Shown piece after piece: positions 25,040 to 36,816 of a stretch of 64,000 nt of DNA. The position numbers and the translations under genes were made by a program. Every line of letters starts with the position of its first letter. The stretch's first letter is position 1. Source of the DNA: Coix lacryma-jobi var. lacryma-jobi (taxonomy: Eukaryota > Streptophyta > Magnoliopsida > Poales > Poaceae); NCBI GenBank assembly GCA_009763385.1, contig CM019825.1:114199131-114263130 (forward strand), written 5' to 3'. The notes under the pieces are model-generated. The model saw only the letters and a program-made list of their open reading frames with translations, had not been told where the DNA came from and did no database searches.

Positions 25040-25931
25040 CATGACCAAGAGATTTGAGATGTCTATGATGGGTGAGCTCAAGTTCTTCCTTGGTTTTCAA
25101 ATCAAGCAATTGAAGGAAGGGACTTTCCTTTGCCAAACCAAGTACACCCATGATATGTTGAGAAAGTTTGACATGGTGAACGCCAAGCCCATCAAAACTC
25201 CCATGCCAACTAATGGACATCTTGATCTCAACATAGAAGGGAAAGCCGTGGACATCAAGGTATATCGCTCCATGATCGGCTCTCTACTCTATTTGTGCGC
25301 ATCTAGGCCTGATATTATGCTTAGTGTGTGCATGTGTGCTAGATTTCAAGCTAACCCGAAAGAGTGTAACCTAGTGGCCGTTAAGAGAATCTTGAGATAT
25401 CTAGTTCACACTCCAAACCTTGGCTTGTGGTATCCTAAGGGCTCCAAGTTCGAACTACTTGGCTATTCGGATTCCGATTACGCCGGTTGTAAAGTAGATC
25501 GAAAAAGCACTTCGGGGACATGTCAATTCCTTGGACGCTCCTTAGTGTCTTGGAGTTCTAAAAAGCAAAATTGTGTAGCCCTTTCCACAGCCGAGGCCGA
25601 GTATGTTGCAGCAGGTGCATGTTGTGCGCAACTACTTTGGATAAGGCAAACCCTTCGTGATTTCGGATGTCATTTTACCCATATCCCACTCTTGTGTGAC
25701 AATGAAAGTGCCATAAAACTTGCAAACAATCCAGTGAGTCACTCAAGAACCAAACATATAGACATCCGACATCATTTTTTGAGAGATCACGAAACCAAAG
25801 GAGATATCACAATTCGTCATGTGAGCACCGACAAACAACTAGCCGATATCTTCACTAAGCCTCTTGATGAGTCAAGGTTTTGTGCTTTGAGGAGTGAACT
25901 AAATATCCTTGACTCTCGTAATGTAGTTTGA
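25040..25931 (+). pseudogene. Element F RT tail and RNase H
   Basis: Starts within the last part of RT (MTKRFEMSMMGELKFFLG) and runs through copia RNase H: SDSDYAGCKVDRKSTSG near 25465-25515, LSTAEAEYVA near 25580, DNESAIKLA near 25695, and the closing VSTDKQLADIFTKPL. It is in frame 3, not that of the integrase. About 240 residues of RT expected before it, including the YVDD catalytic box, are absent; the deletion joins the linker at about 25032-25040. The RNase H itself is open to its stop. Confidence 0.9.
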
Positions 25932-26302
25932 AACCTAGTATGCTTGATTGATCAACTAGTATGACCTAGGCAAAACCAATTTCAAAACTTTCATACATTG
26001 TGTTTCAAAATCTTTGAAAAAGCAACTTGCTTGAAATGACCATTGTTCTGTATTGATTGATTGTCCCTGGTCATAACATGCAAGCAGTACGTGTCCACTC
26101 CAAAGAAGAGATATAGTAACTTAGAGATAAATATGTTCTGTGGTAACTGTTCGGCAGTGCCGGGCCAATCGCAGAAGTGCCTGGCTCCGACAGTGCCGCG
26201 GTTGGCGCGATAGTGCCGCGACTTGTCGGTTCAGCCTGAATCGACTATTACCGTGTGGGGCCAAAGGGAAAACCCTTTTCTACTTCTACCCAACGGCTCC
26301 AC

Positions 26303-26305
<3 letters not shown>
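25932..26305 (+). other. Element F spacer between pol and the extra ORF
   Basis: Noncoding. Contains a cluster of GGCAGTGCCG-type motifs at 26152-26222. Any promoter of the extra ORF would be here; I see no clear TATA box. Confidence 0.5.

Positions 26306-26353
<48 letters not shown>
26306..26353. repeat. (TC)n microsatellite before the extra ORF of F
   Basis: About 23 TC units. It lies 190 bases before a possible 5'-UTR donor site and may act as a pyrimidine-rich core promoter or leader. Confidence 0.95.
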
Positions 26354-26355
<2 letters not shown>

Positions 26356-26547
26356 ACTCTTATCCACAACCACAAGAGTCCCTTTCTCCTCTCTTTCTCG
26401 GGCGGTCAAGGGGGAGAAGAGGACCGAGCTTCACCAGCCCCTCTTCCGGCGACTCCGGCCACCGGAGGTGCCGCTCGTGGATCTCCTTTGGTGCAGCTTC
26501 ATCCTCCCTTCTCCAAGGGTCTCCTTCCCTCTTCTCTCCATCTCAAG

Positions 26548-26842
26548 GTGAAATTTCAAATCCCTAACCCTAGTTTTCCCGATTTGTAAAATGCGCCATG
26601 GTTGTTGTACTTAGAGGTTGTAGAAGGGTTTGTAGATGATAGGGAGGTAGTAGAGATGATGGATGTGGTGTTTCTTGGCTCAGACCTGGTCTGCCTGTGC
26701 GGCAGTGCCACGCTATGCGCGGCAGTGCCAGACCATGAGCAGGGGCTTGATCCAAGAAACACCCTATCCATCAAAGTCTATTGCCTCACTATAACCTACT
26801 AGCTCTTATGCAGTCTTCTAATTCACAGTTTCCATGTTTTAG
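26548..26842 (+). promoter_or_regulatory. Predicted 5'-UTR intron of the extra ORF in F
   Basis: Donor AAG|GTGAAA at 26548 and acceptor CCATGTTTTAG ending at 26842, exactly before the ATG at 26843. The length is 295 bp. It is inferred from splice signals only; the donor is of moderate strength. Confidence 0.4.
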
Positions 26843-28390
26843 ATGTCGGGAGGAGGAGATGATGAGAGAAGGGTGAAGCAAAGGATGGATCCGCTCAGGG
26901 GGAGGAGCAAGCAACGGTCTTGCAGAGGAGGTTCTAGCTCTCAGGGGGATGATGTGACCGCAAGGCAACAGATCCATGATGAAGTTCGCTTGCAGATGCA
27001 AGGGCGACAGATTCGAGATGACCTCTATCCCAACACACCAGCGCATCTTGCTGAGGTCAGCAGATCCCACTTGCAGCCCTACACTGAGGATGTGCAGGAG
27101 AGGCCTCCACAGGACACCAAGGACAGGCAGCCCGTGTCTTATTATCAGCAGTTCAGCTCAGTGAAGACACAACGCCAACTCAATCCCTACAACACTCAGA
27201 AGGATATGGGCATTGATTACAGTTTCTGGAATGAGTTCCATTCCGACTTCTACCGTTCAGTCCTGTACAATGCCAAGAAGCAGAAGATTCTAAGTATGAA
27301 GTATGTTGATTGGGAGCACCTGGAGGCCAAGCATGATCGTGACATTGACAGGGTGGTGGCAGCTTGCAAGGCAAGGAACATGTATGACTTGATGGGATTC
27401 AGCTACAATTGGAACACAGAGATCATCCATCAGTTTAATGCCACGCTCTATGTGGACAATGTGGTGGAGGAGATGCATTGGATGACCGAGGGTCGTCACT
27501 ACAAGGTCACTTTTGAGACCTTTGCTAGGATCCTCGGTTTGGGCAGCGAGGATAGAGAGCTTGACAATCTGCACCAGGAGAGGACATTGACTGATAATGA
27601 GATTGCATTCATGTATGAGGATCCTCGGAAGGCAGACGGGTTGGTCAAAGGGCTGAAGGGCTACTACTACATGTTGAACAACCTTTTCAGGCAGACTCTC
27701 AACCCCAAAGGGGGTTCCCATTCTAACCTCTATGGATATGGCAGGAATATGTTGGCTAGAATGGCTCCCAAGGCAAATCACTTTTCCATTTCGAGCTTCA
27801 TTTGGACTGAGCTTCAGGTGGCAGCCGAGGATGATAGGAAGGCAGTGCTCTATGCCCCCTACATCATGTATATCATAGAGATGGTCTTCGGCTACACCTT
27901 CGCTAAGGATGGGTTGCACGAGCCACACAGAGCAGAGAAGAAGAGAGCAGCAGCAGTTGACAGGCCAGAGAGCTCCCACCCTTCCTCTCAGAGGAAGAAG
28001 AAGAGCAAGCTGGCCAAATGGATTAAGGCCATCTTCTCTACTTGCACCTACGCAGCCCAGACAGCTCACCAGGCACTAGTTGAGCAGCGCGCAGAGCGAG
28101 AGCGGGCGGGACGTTCTCCGTTACCTCCACCCCACTCTCCACCTTAGTTTGACCTCTCCAGCCTCGACTCAGATGACATAGACTCAGACGGCGACGAGGA
28201 GCAGGAGGAGGTGGTGCCTGAGCTGTCTCGTCGTTCTACACGTACCTCGACACGCTACACCAGCACTACCCATCGCCATGGGAAGGCCGTTGTAGAGTCT
28301 GATGATGACGACGACGATGGCAATGACGACGACGACGACGATGATGAGACCGAAGTTCAGTGGGACACGATAGCTTCTAATGATGAGTGA
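26843..28390 (+). CDS. Extra ORF of element F (plant retroelement-associated protein), one in-frame stop
   Basis: Lies between pol and the 3' LTR, on the sense strand. The ATG at 26843 directly follows a splice-acceptor-like sequence. The first 434 codons end at a TAG (28145-28147); the frame then continues to TGA 28388-28390 with a very acidic tail (runs of Asp near 28300-28345), so the intact form was about 515 residues. The middle part (WNTEIIHQFNATLYVD, HYKVTFETFARILGL) resembles the conserved core of a family annotated as putative plant transposon protein, common in the 3' region of SIRE/Maximus elements. The N-terminus is basic, and a Lys-rich patch (KKKSKLAKW) near 27990 could be a nuclear signal. 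I see no transmembrane segment, so an envelope role is not supported. Function unknown. Confidence 0.7.
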
Positions 28391-29035
28391 GTGTTTGGAC
28401 ACTTTTCTCTTCTCTCTACTTCTCTCTTTTTGGTGACTTGTTGCCAAAGGGGGAGAATTAGGTGAAGAGAAGGGGGTACAACACTTTTCTTCATGTCCCA
28501 TCGTTTAGTAGTTGTGAGTTGTGAGAGAGTTTGATTCGATGAAAACTCTATTTTGTAATATTACTCTATGTTGCTACTTCTTAGACTTGGATGTGGACAT
28601 GTACGTTTGTTTGGTTATTTTAGCTTGTTATATCTTGTTTAGACATGTTGTTTATTATGCTTTGTGGCTGTTTTTTATTCCGCTGCGTTTGCTGTTTGAA
28701 AGCCTGAGCGGCAGTGCCGCTCCAAGGCCGGCAGTGCCACGCCTAGAGCGGCAGTGCCGCTCTGGCTGACAGGTAGCAAACCACTCTGCTGTGCCTAAAC
28801 TGTCATTCGCATCACGTATTTATTCTTGACACAGTTTGTCTGCACCCGACAAAGCAATTAGATGTGAAACTGAACCTACCTTTACACGTTTAATATGTGA
28901 ATGTTGGCCTCTAATGCCAATTTGAGATTTCAGCTCTCATTCACACATTAAGGGGGAGGTTTCACACCTAAGCTTATAAATCTCAAGTATTGTACCATTC
29001 TCTTGTAAGCTTCAATTGTGTTGTCATCAATCACC
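28391..29035 (+). other. Element F noncoding region before the 3' LTR
   Basis: T-rich noncoding DNA with an upstream purine tract at ~28446 and a motif cluster at 28706-28765. No gene. Confidence 0.6.
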
Positions 29036-29049
29036 AAAAAGGGGGAGAT
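29036..29049 (+). other. Element F polypurine tract
   Basis: AAAAAGGGGGAGAT directly before the 3' LTR. A second AAAGGGGGAGAA tract lies at about 28446. Confidence 0.85.
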
Positions 29050-29558
29050 TGTAAGTGCAATCAAGCCCTAATTGTGGGTTTTGGTGATAATGACCACATG
29101 ATTGGAGAACTAATGAGATTTATCAAGATGACAAGCAGGTTGATAATGAGAAAGGATGGTGCACATATGTTGGTGGACCCCTAATACTACATTTCATCGG
29201 TTCCGGACTCAAAGTGCTATAACAAGCTTTTTCATCTGTATTTGAGTTATAGGATTGTCGTACTATCAAGGGAGAATGCAAATGCATCGCTATGGCTGAA
29301 TGATATGTGCTCAAACCAACCCTAGCCATCCTTGTTTTTAACCAAAGACAGCTGCACCAAATTCTGATCTCTACCTGTCTTTCTGGTAGGCGCGGCAGTG
29401 CCGCCCCAGGGCGCGGCAGTGCCGGGCTATGGCCGGCACTGCCGCGACTTGTTTCAGCTGTTGGATGGCAGGGGTATTTACTCTACCTTCCCGCCACCCC
29501 AACGGTCATCCACGACCATAACTCTTCTCCTACCTCCAGACAAGGCTTTCTCTCCCCA
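29050..29558 (+). repeat. Element F 3' LTR, left part
   Basis: Matches 19327-19836 and stops at the TSD CCCCA (29554-29558) of G. Confidence 0.95.
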
Positions 29559-30808
29559 TGTTGGTATAAATTAATGCCCACTCTACTTTATCCGCAAGCA
29601 CACAGATAAGCTCTACCGATGTAGCACTTCACCGGAATAACCCAGTTTTAATATCGAACCCAAAGGAACGGATAGCGATGAGTCTCAAGCGTATAACCCC
29701 TGAGTAACTAACAAGGACGGAGAAGCTAAAAGTATAGAGGGGATTACTAAGGTTGTCTAAACCCAACTTAAGAGTGATATGTTTATTATTCTTAATGGGG
29801 AAGTTGCCATAAAAGGTCACAACAGAGTATGATTCTTTTATGCAAATGTATAATCATACCGAGCCTACACACGGATAAGTGGACTATAGAAGAATCAACA
29901 AGGCTATAAGAGTCACCCTTGCGAACAACCACTACTACCGGCGTTATAGGAGGTAAATATGAGTTATCTAGTCTAAGCACCACGCTTATACTATCCAACT
30001 ACTCTAACTCTAGAGCGACTAGAATTAAAGTACTCAAAAGAGAGTCATAAACCTTAAGAATAATAAGAACAATAGCTCAAACTTAAATATAGATGTCGAT
30101 TACCGAAACAATCGTTGAAGCAAGTCGATGAAGAACTTGAATCCACAGGTACAAGATGAAGAAGTTGATCCGACAGGCCGGAGCTTCCTCTTGATCTCTT
30201 CCTCTCTCTGTCTCTTCTAGTTCTAAATAAGACTAGGTTCTAATCCTACTAGAGGGGTATCTAATCTTCTACTTGAAAGCTAACTCCTAAAGTCTCTTCT
30301 AGGGTTTCTAGTTGAAGCGTAGTCTTCTAAAGAGGGACCTTCCTCCTGACCTGGGGCTCAGGGGCCTGTTTATATAGCCCTGAGGGATAAACCGCGACCG
30401 TTAGATCAAACCGACTTCACGTAGGGCTGAGATTGATCCTCAAAGGCGGTGGAAGTAGCTTGCAGAAGACGGAACCGCGAGGCCTCCGTGGCCGACCGAC
30501 CGGTGGGCCCTGTGGGACTGGTCGGTCCCACAGGTAAGCCTCCTGTGGTGCCCTTTCGCGTGGTGTCTCTACGTGATCTCTGGAGTCTTCTCGAAGGTTC
30601 CTGACTTGGCGAATGCGTTATCTCTCGTCGGTTTCCTTCTAGGGGAAGGAATTGAGGGCTGTTTCCTGATTTGGTCCCTGCGGATTCACAATTCACCAAA
30701 ACTCGTGGAATTCATTAGTTTTAATCCCTATACTAAGGTGGAGTTTACGTATCCATCTATTTTCATGCTTAATTGACCTTTAATAATAAGAGTTAATTAG
30801 TGTCAACA
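29559..30808 (-). repeat. Element G 3' LTR
   Basis: Near-identical to the 5' LTR. TATA box at 30369-30377. Contains a paired GACCGACCGGTGG / GACTGGTCGGTC motif at 30490-30530. Confidence 0.95.
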
Positions 30809-30825
30809 AGCTCCCCCACACTTAG
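30809..30825 (-). other. Element G polypurine tract
   Basis: AGTGTGGGGGAGCT on the minus strand, directly before the 3' LTR. Confidence 0.85.
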
Positions 30826-32128
30826 ACTTTTACTCGTCCTCGATAAAAGATTGGATCATAAGATATCAAACATTAAGCTCTTCCGTGTTTTACCATAAAA
30901 CCTTGAGAAGTTGGGAAATAGAACAGTTGAAACATATCACCCTTTTCTTTTAGCATAAGACATTGGAGTTTTTGAAATTTTGAAACAAGTCATAGCTTTC
31001 CTTCTCCTTTTGTAGCACTTCAATTCCTTACCAAAGCATTTTATTTATGCAGAGCAGTTTTATGTTACTAAGCCAATGGAGAAAAATACTATACTCTTAG
31101 ATCAAGACATTAATCTTTTTAAACTTTGTCACTCTTGCTGGCATATTGTAATTAGAGGGACCATGGGCTATCTTCTTTTTCTCTTTATCATATTTTTATC
31201 ATAATACTTTTCTTTCTCTCTTTTTCTTTTGAGGTATATCGGACACTTGTCCATTTTTCTTTCCTCATATTTCATACTTTTGCATAGCCCATGACTCTAA
31301 TACAATACTACTTCGGAAGAGTGAATCTTTCTTTTATTTGTAAGGATCTCGATCTTCAGAGCATAATAAATTTCTCAACAAAGAACTCAGTATTAAAGTA
31401 AACAATAATTGATTGATGTCTTTGGCAGGTAACTTATTTACTACAAAGGAGAAGTGTTGCTAATTTTTTTTAACTTTGCAAGTAAAATTCTCCAATGCTC
31501 ATACTTTAGGAATTGAGTTCTCATTATTCTCTATCATATTCCACAACAACTCTGGATAATATGGGTTTCTTTAAATATCAGAACAGGTCTTTCAGAAAGG
31601 ATGTTTATGGGATTTTATACTATGAACATGTCAAATTCATCTTTCTTTAAAGTTCATGAATTGCTAGAATATGATTTTAATTTGAACAGAAGTTTAAACA
31701 TCAAAAAATAGAATGTAGTAATTACATACCGATCTGTGGACGAAGGAGGAGGCAAGGGGGGTCAACCCCTGACCGACCGGTGGGGTCCACCAACCGGTCG
31801 GTTGGGCTCAGAGCCCAACCGTGGCCCACTTCGTGGTGCGTGATCTTGGTAACGTTGTTTTCTGTTCTATGCAGTTTTCACGATCGTTCTATCCAAAATA
31901 ACAATATAAAAGATAACTAAAACTTTATTGATATTTAAGGCACTTTCATTACACACTGAATTTAACTAAACAAAAACTCTTAACGAAACTAGACTTAAAC
32001 ACAAGACTCTGCAAACACAAGTGCCTTATTAAACTACTGATAAACTATCTCTCACTTCTCTCCCTCGAGCAGATTTGTTATTGTAGAGGCTACACTGACG
32101 ACCTTATCCTTCAAGCTAATGTGTTTAG
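30826..32128 (-). other. Element G noncoding region after the extra ORF
   Basis: AT-rich, T-rich tracts, no ORFs. Contains one paired ACCGGTCGG motif cluster at 31767-31802. Confidence 0.6.
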
Positions 32129-32695
32129 TTACATATTTGTGCATTGTATCGGCCATTTTTTCGTAGTCTTGGCTAGCGAGGCGTATCTCTGCTTGAGCTC
32201 TAAATTATCTCTCTCAAGATCTTCAATTCTATCCCCGAGACGATCTAACTGGGTAATCCTTTTGCATTTAGCTGCGATATTAGGAGTGGTGGGTACCCTG
32301 GTTGCTGGTGGAGTGACCTTGATCTGTTCAGGGTGACCACTAACTCCCTCAAAGCGCGGGCGCGGATTTTCAGATGTGTATCTTACGACAGTGGGTTCTC
32401 CAAGCTTGTTCGTCTTCAGCCGGACGAGTGTCTCATTGGGTCTAGGAGGAAGGAGCGGGATCTATTTGGTGACGGAGAAAGTCAGAAGTCTTCTCGCCGG
32501 CACTGCTTGGGCGTAGAAAGTTTGCTGATGATGCGACGAGGTTTCTTCTGGTGGAATCGTATCAACGGGTGTAGGCGAGTCAGCAAGAGCGATCTCCTTG
32601 GATGATGTTACGACGAGGTCCTTTGACGCGGTGACGACAAGAGCCATCGAGTCGTCAGCGGGTTCGTTGAGGTCGATCCTTGGATAGGAGGCCAT
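32129..32695 (-). CDS. Extra ORF of element G, coiled-coil protein, one in-frame stop
   Basis: Lies between pol and the 3' LTR, on the sense strand of G, and is clearly separate from pol. Start ATG at 32695 (MASYPRIDLNEP...), stop TAA at 32129-32131. One in-frame TAG at 32462-32464 cuts a product of about 188 residues into 77 and about 110. The N-terminus is acidic; the C-terminus has a heptad-like helix (LDRLGDRIEDLERDNLELK) that suggests a coiled coil and self-association. No signal peptide or transmembrane segment is visible, so this is not an envelope-like protein of the kind reported in some Athila elements. It has its own TATA box 85 bases upstream. No family recognised. Confidence 0.6.
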
Positions 32696-32776
32696 TAGTG
32701 CTGGTGGGAGGAGAGCTCTGTTGTTGCTGGTTTTCTGGGAGAGGTTGCAATGAATCTAGAGGCAGGCCTGGGGCTG

Positions 32777-32784
32777 GTTTTATA
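32777..32784 (-). promoter_or_regulatory. Internal TATA box for the extra ORF in G
   Basis: TATAAAAC on the minus strand, 82-89 bases before the ATG at 32695, after a pol-free spacer. The distance fits a start site about 30 bases on and a short leader. Confidence 0.55.
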
Positions 32785-33071
32785 GTTGAGGAAGCTTGAA
32801 TGATAGGCATGATAGGTTCATTACGGGAATTATCGCTTCTACAGATCAGGTTACCAGAATGGGTACGAGAAAGAGTCCGGACACGTAACGAAAGAAGGAA
32901 GAGGGCGAGAGGCCTCCAGGGCAGACCGGTCGGTCTCCCTAGGAGACCGGTCGGTCCCTCCCTGTGGGATCTCGCGGGTCCATCGCTCGTGGTGTCTTCA
33001 AACTTGATCCTAAGCCCAGAAAATATATCCCCGATGCGCGAATTTATCGGAAAAAAGACGATGGTGTAAAT
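32785..33071 (-). other. Element G spacer between pol and the extra ORF
   Basis: Noncoding. Carries AGACCGGTCGGTCTCC / GAGACCGGTCGGTCCC repeats at 32921-32957, about 140 bases before the TATA box of the extra ORF. Confidence 0.55.
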
Positions 33072-36000
33072 CTATGAGATAATGAAGAATTGGATGACAT
33101 CCAACTCTTCAGGACTCTTTTCAGGTTCTAGAAAAATCTTAAGACGTTGTCCGTTTACCTTGAATAACGTACCTTCGTCATTTTGAAGTGTAATGGCTCC
33201 ATGTGATGAAGTGGCTACCACCGTGAAAGGTCCTTCCCATTTGCTTCGTAGTTTTCCATGCCCGAACAATTTTACCCTAGAATTAAAAAGTAATACCTTG
33301 TCTCCAGGAATGAAGTTCTTCTTCTTGATTCTCTTGTCATGCCACCTCTTTGTTCTGTCTTTGTAGATCTTTGCGTTATGATATGCTTTTTTGCGCCATT
33401 CATCTAGTTCAGAGAGTTGCATTCTCCTCTTTACTCCGGCAGCTTCTAAGTCCATGTTCCATCTTTTGATTACCAGTGGAGTTAGAATTCAAAGCTCACT
33501 GGTAAGTGACAAGTCTTTCCATAGACGAGTTGAAATGGAGACATTCCCAACGGTGTTTTGTAGGCAGTACGGTAAGCCCACAGTGCTTCAGGTAGTCTAT
33601 CTTTCCATTGTGTTCCCATCTCATCAACTGTTTTCTGCAGAATATTCTTGATTTGCTTGTTTGATGTTTCTGCTTGGCCACTTGTCTGAGGATGATAGGG
33701 AGTGGCAACATTGTGACGGATCCCATGATTTGTTAGATATTTATGAAAGCCTTTGTCAATAAAGTGGGTTCCTCCGTCACTAATTACCATCCTTGGCACT
33801 CCAAACCTTGGAAATATTATTTCCTCGAACATCCTCTGAGAGTTTCTTGCATTAGCAGACTTGCATGGCACTGCTTCGACCCATTTTGAGACGTAGTCGA
33901 CAGCAACTAGGATATACTCATGATTCCTTGATTTAGGGAATGGTCCCATGTAATCAATTCCCCATACGTCGAAGAGCTCAATCTGAAGGTTGTTAGTGAG
34001 TGGCATGGCATCTCTGGTGTTGATGCTGCCGTGCCTTTGACGTGACCCACATCTCCGGATGAAAGCTTTTGTGTCTTGGTACATAGTTGGCCAGAAAAAT
34101 CCACTTTGCCAGATTTTCGCATGTGTTCGGAATGCCCCATAATGTCCTCCATATGGTGAAGAGTGGCAGCATTCAATGATCTTGATTCCTTCTTCAGCTG
34201 GCACACATCTTCTGAGTAATCCATCAGAGCAAGCTCTGAATAGATATGGATCATCCCATATGTGGATCCTGCTCTCATAGATTAGCTTCTTCTTATTTGC
34301 TCCTGGCGGTACATACCCTGCAACTATAAAATTGACAATATCTACATACCAGGGGTCAGATCTAGAGATTTGAAAAAGCATATCATCCCTGAGTGAATCA
34401 TTTATAGGCAATTCCTGCGGATTTTCAAAATACATTCTAGACAAGTGATCAGCTACAGAGTTTTCTACTCCTTTCTTATCTTTTATTTCTAAGTCAAACT
34501 CTTGGAGTAACAAAACCCATCTTATCAAGCGTGGCTTAGCATCTTTCTTAGTGAGCAGGTATTTAAGTGCAGCATGATCAGTAAAAACAATCACCTTTGA
34601 TCCCACTAAATAAGATCTAAACTTGTCTATAGCAAAAACAACAGCCAGAAGTTCTTTTTCAGTAGTAGCATAATTAAGTTGAGGTCCTGTTAAAGTTTTG
34701 CTGGCATAAGTGATTGCATGATGCTTTTTATCTTTATATTGTCCTAGCACAGCTCCTACAGCAAAATCACTTGCATCACACATAATCTCAAAAGGTAGAG
34801 ACCAATCAGGAGGTTGAATGATAGGTGCAGAAGTGAGTACTTTCTTAAGAGTGTTAAAAGATTCTAAACATGCATCATCAAATTCAAAAGGAACATCTTT
34901 GGCCAAAAGATTTGTAAGTGGTCTTGCAATATATGAAAAATCTTTTATAAATCGACGGTAAAAACCAGCATGGCCAAGAAAACTTCGGATTCCTTTGACA
35001 TTAATCGGTGGAGGCAAACGTTCAATTACTTCAATTTTAGCTTTGTCTACCTCAATTCCACGTTCAGATACTAAATGACCTAGCACTATGCCTTCTTTAA
35101 CCATGAAGTGACATTTTCCCAATTAAGGACTAAGTGCTTTTCTTCACATCTTTGCAAAACCTTGTCTAAATTTTCAAGACAATCATCAAAAGTTTTTCCA
35201 TAAACAGAAAAGTCATCCATGAAAACTTCCATGATTTCTTCAATCATATCAGAAAATATAGACATCATACATCTTTGAAAAGAAGCAGGTGCATTACATA
35301 ATCCAAAAGACATTCGGAGATAAGCATAAGTTCCGTATGGACATGTAAAAGTGGTTTTGCTTTGATCATCTGGATGGATTGGGATTTGGTGATATCCAGA
35401 ATACCCATCAAGAAAACAAAAGAAAGAGTGATTGGCTAACCGTTCTAACATTTCATCTATGAAAGGTAGCGGAAAGTGATCTTTCTTAGTTGCCTTGTTT
35501 AATTGTCTGTAATCAATGCACATTCTCCAACCAGTAACAGTTCTTTGTGGAATTAATTCATTCTTCTCATTCTTTACCACAGTCATGCCTCCTTTTTTAG
35601 GCACAACTTGGATAGGGCTTACCCACTCACTGTGTGGCACAGGATAAATGATTCTGGTGTGCAAGAGTTTCAAAACCTCTTTCTTTACTACTTCTCTCAT
35701 CGCATTGTTAAGCCTGCGTTGTGGTTCTCTGGATGGTGATATGTTAGGATCAGTAGGAATGCGATGGGTGCAGAAAGCGGGGTTGATTCCCTTTAAGTCA
35801 TGGAGTGAATAGCCAAAGGCTGATTTATGTTTTTCTAAGACAGTGATCAACCTAGAAGTTTGTTCCTGAGTAAGATTATTATTTATGATTACTGGAGATT
35901 CAGGATCATTATTCAAGAAAGCATATCGAAGCCCAGAAGGTAAGGGTTTTAACTCTATGGGAGGTTTAGGAGGTTCTTCTAAGGAATCTAGAGGATCTGG

Positions 36001-36816
36001 TGTGTTATCTTCTTCCTCAGTGAAGAACTGAGCATCTTCTTCATATTCGAATTCATTTATTATTTCAAAAGATGCTTCTTTAATTTCTTCCATAGGATCT
36101 GGCTCGGGACATGATTCATTCTCAACATTTAGAGAGTGAGTGATAGGTATGGTTCCTTTAAGATTTTTCCCAAGATGGAAGTTTAAGATCCCTAATTGTC
36201 CTTCATGAATGAGTTGCTTAAGAGGTTGGCCTATCAGCAGATTAAACTCTTTAATATTAAAAATATAAAAGCTTAAGTGAAGTGGAGTGTTATCTACTGT
36301 GACAGGCAGGACATACATGATTCCTGAGCTAGGAATAACATGTCCAAAAGGGGTTTTCGATAATTTAGCTGTTGGGGTAAGTGGCATTTGTTTTAATAAA
36401 TCTTGAGCAAAAGTTTCAGACATAATGTTGATTCCCACAACAGGATTATAGAGAGCTTCGAAGGTTTGTTGATGGATTTGACATTGAATGTGTGTAGAAG
36501 GTGAATTTAAGCGAATTGTATCATTAGAAAGCTCTAATTCTTCTAACCATTCATGACTTATTATAGAGATTAGTTTCTTCGCAGTCTCTTTTAGGAAAAC
36601 CTTATCAGTAAGTTCTTCTAAAAACGATCTTTGATTTTGTGGTTCCCTAATTGTGTGATATTTCGAGGTATTACCAAATTTGGTAAAGTACTCATCCTCG
36701 AAATCAAAGGTGTCTCCTAAGATTGAGGTTTCCCTCTCACTAGGAATTAAAGCTGAGGTTTGTGTATGATTAAGAATAGATATAGGATCAGCTTCGAGAT
36801 TTACTTCTAGTGGTTC
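33072..36816 (-). pseudogene. Element G pol: protease-like, RT, RNase H, integrase
   Basis: Continues the gag frame. The protease-like region near 36450-36200 has LYNPVVGINIMS where the D-T/S-G loop is expected, and keeps the closing LLIGQPL. RT: CIDYRQLNKATKKDHFPLPF near 35510, FMDD at 35212-35223. A one-base loss in the A-run near 35115-35125 shifts the frame. RNase H follows (DASDFAVGAVLG, FTDHAALKYLL). Integrase: an H-H-C-C finger near 34180-34030 in which the last Cys is Arg (CGSRQR), then D (GIDYMGPF), D (ISDGGTHF) and E (GQAETSNKQ). A second frameshift near 33485 separates the integrase tail (33455-33072; GDKVLLFNSR, KWEGPF). Two frameshifts and one lost zinc ligand make it inactive. 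Confidence 0.92.

Noticed and set aside
26140..26589. Overlapping frames rich in Ser/Leu across the TC repeat
   Set aside because: They are translations of the microsatellite and leader, not genes.
32121..32336. Plus-strand frame of 71 codons
   Set aside because: Antisense shadow of the coiled-coil ORF of G, which has the start, promoter and length to support it.
32129..32695. Envelope-like protein in G
   Set aside because: No signal peptide, transmembrane segment or length as expected for such ORFs.
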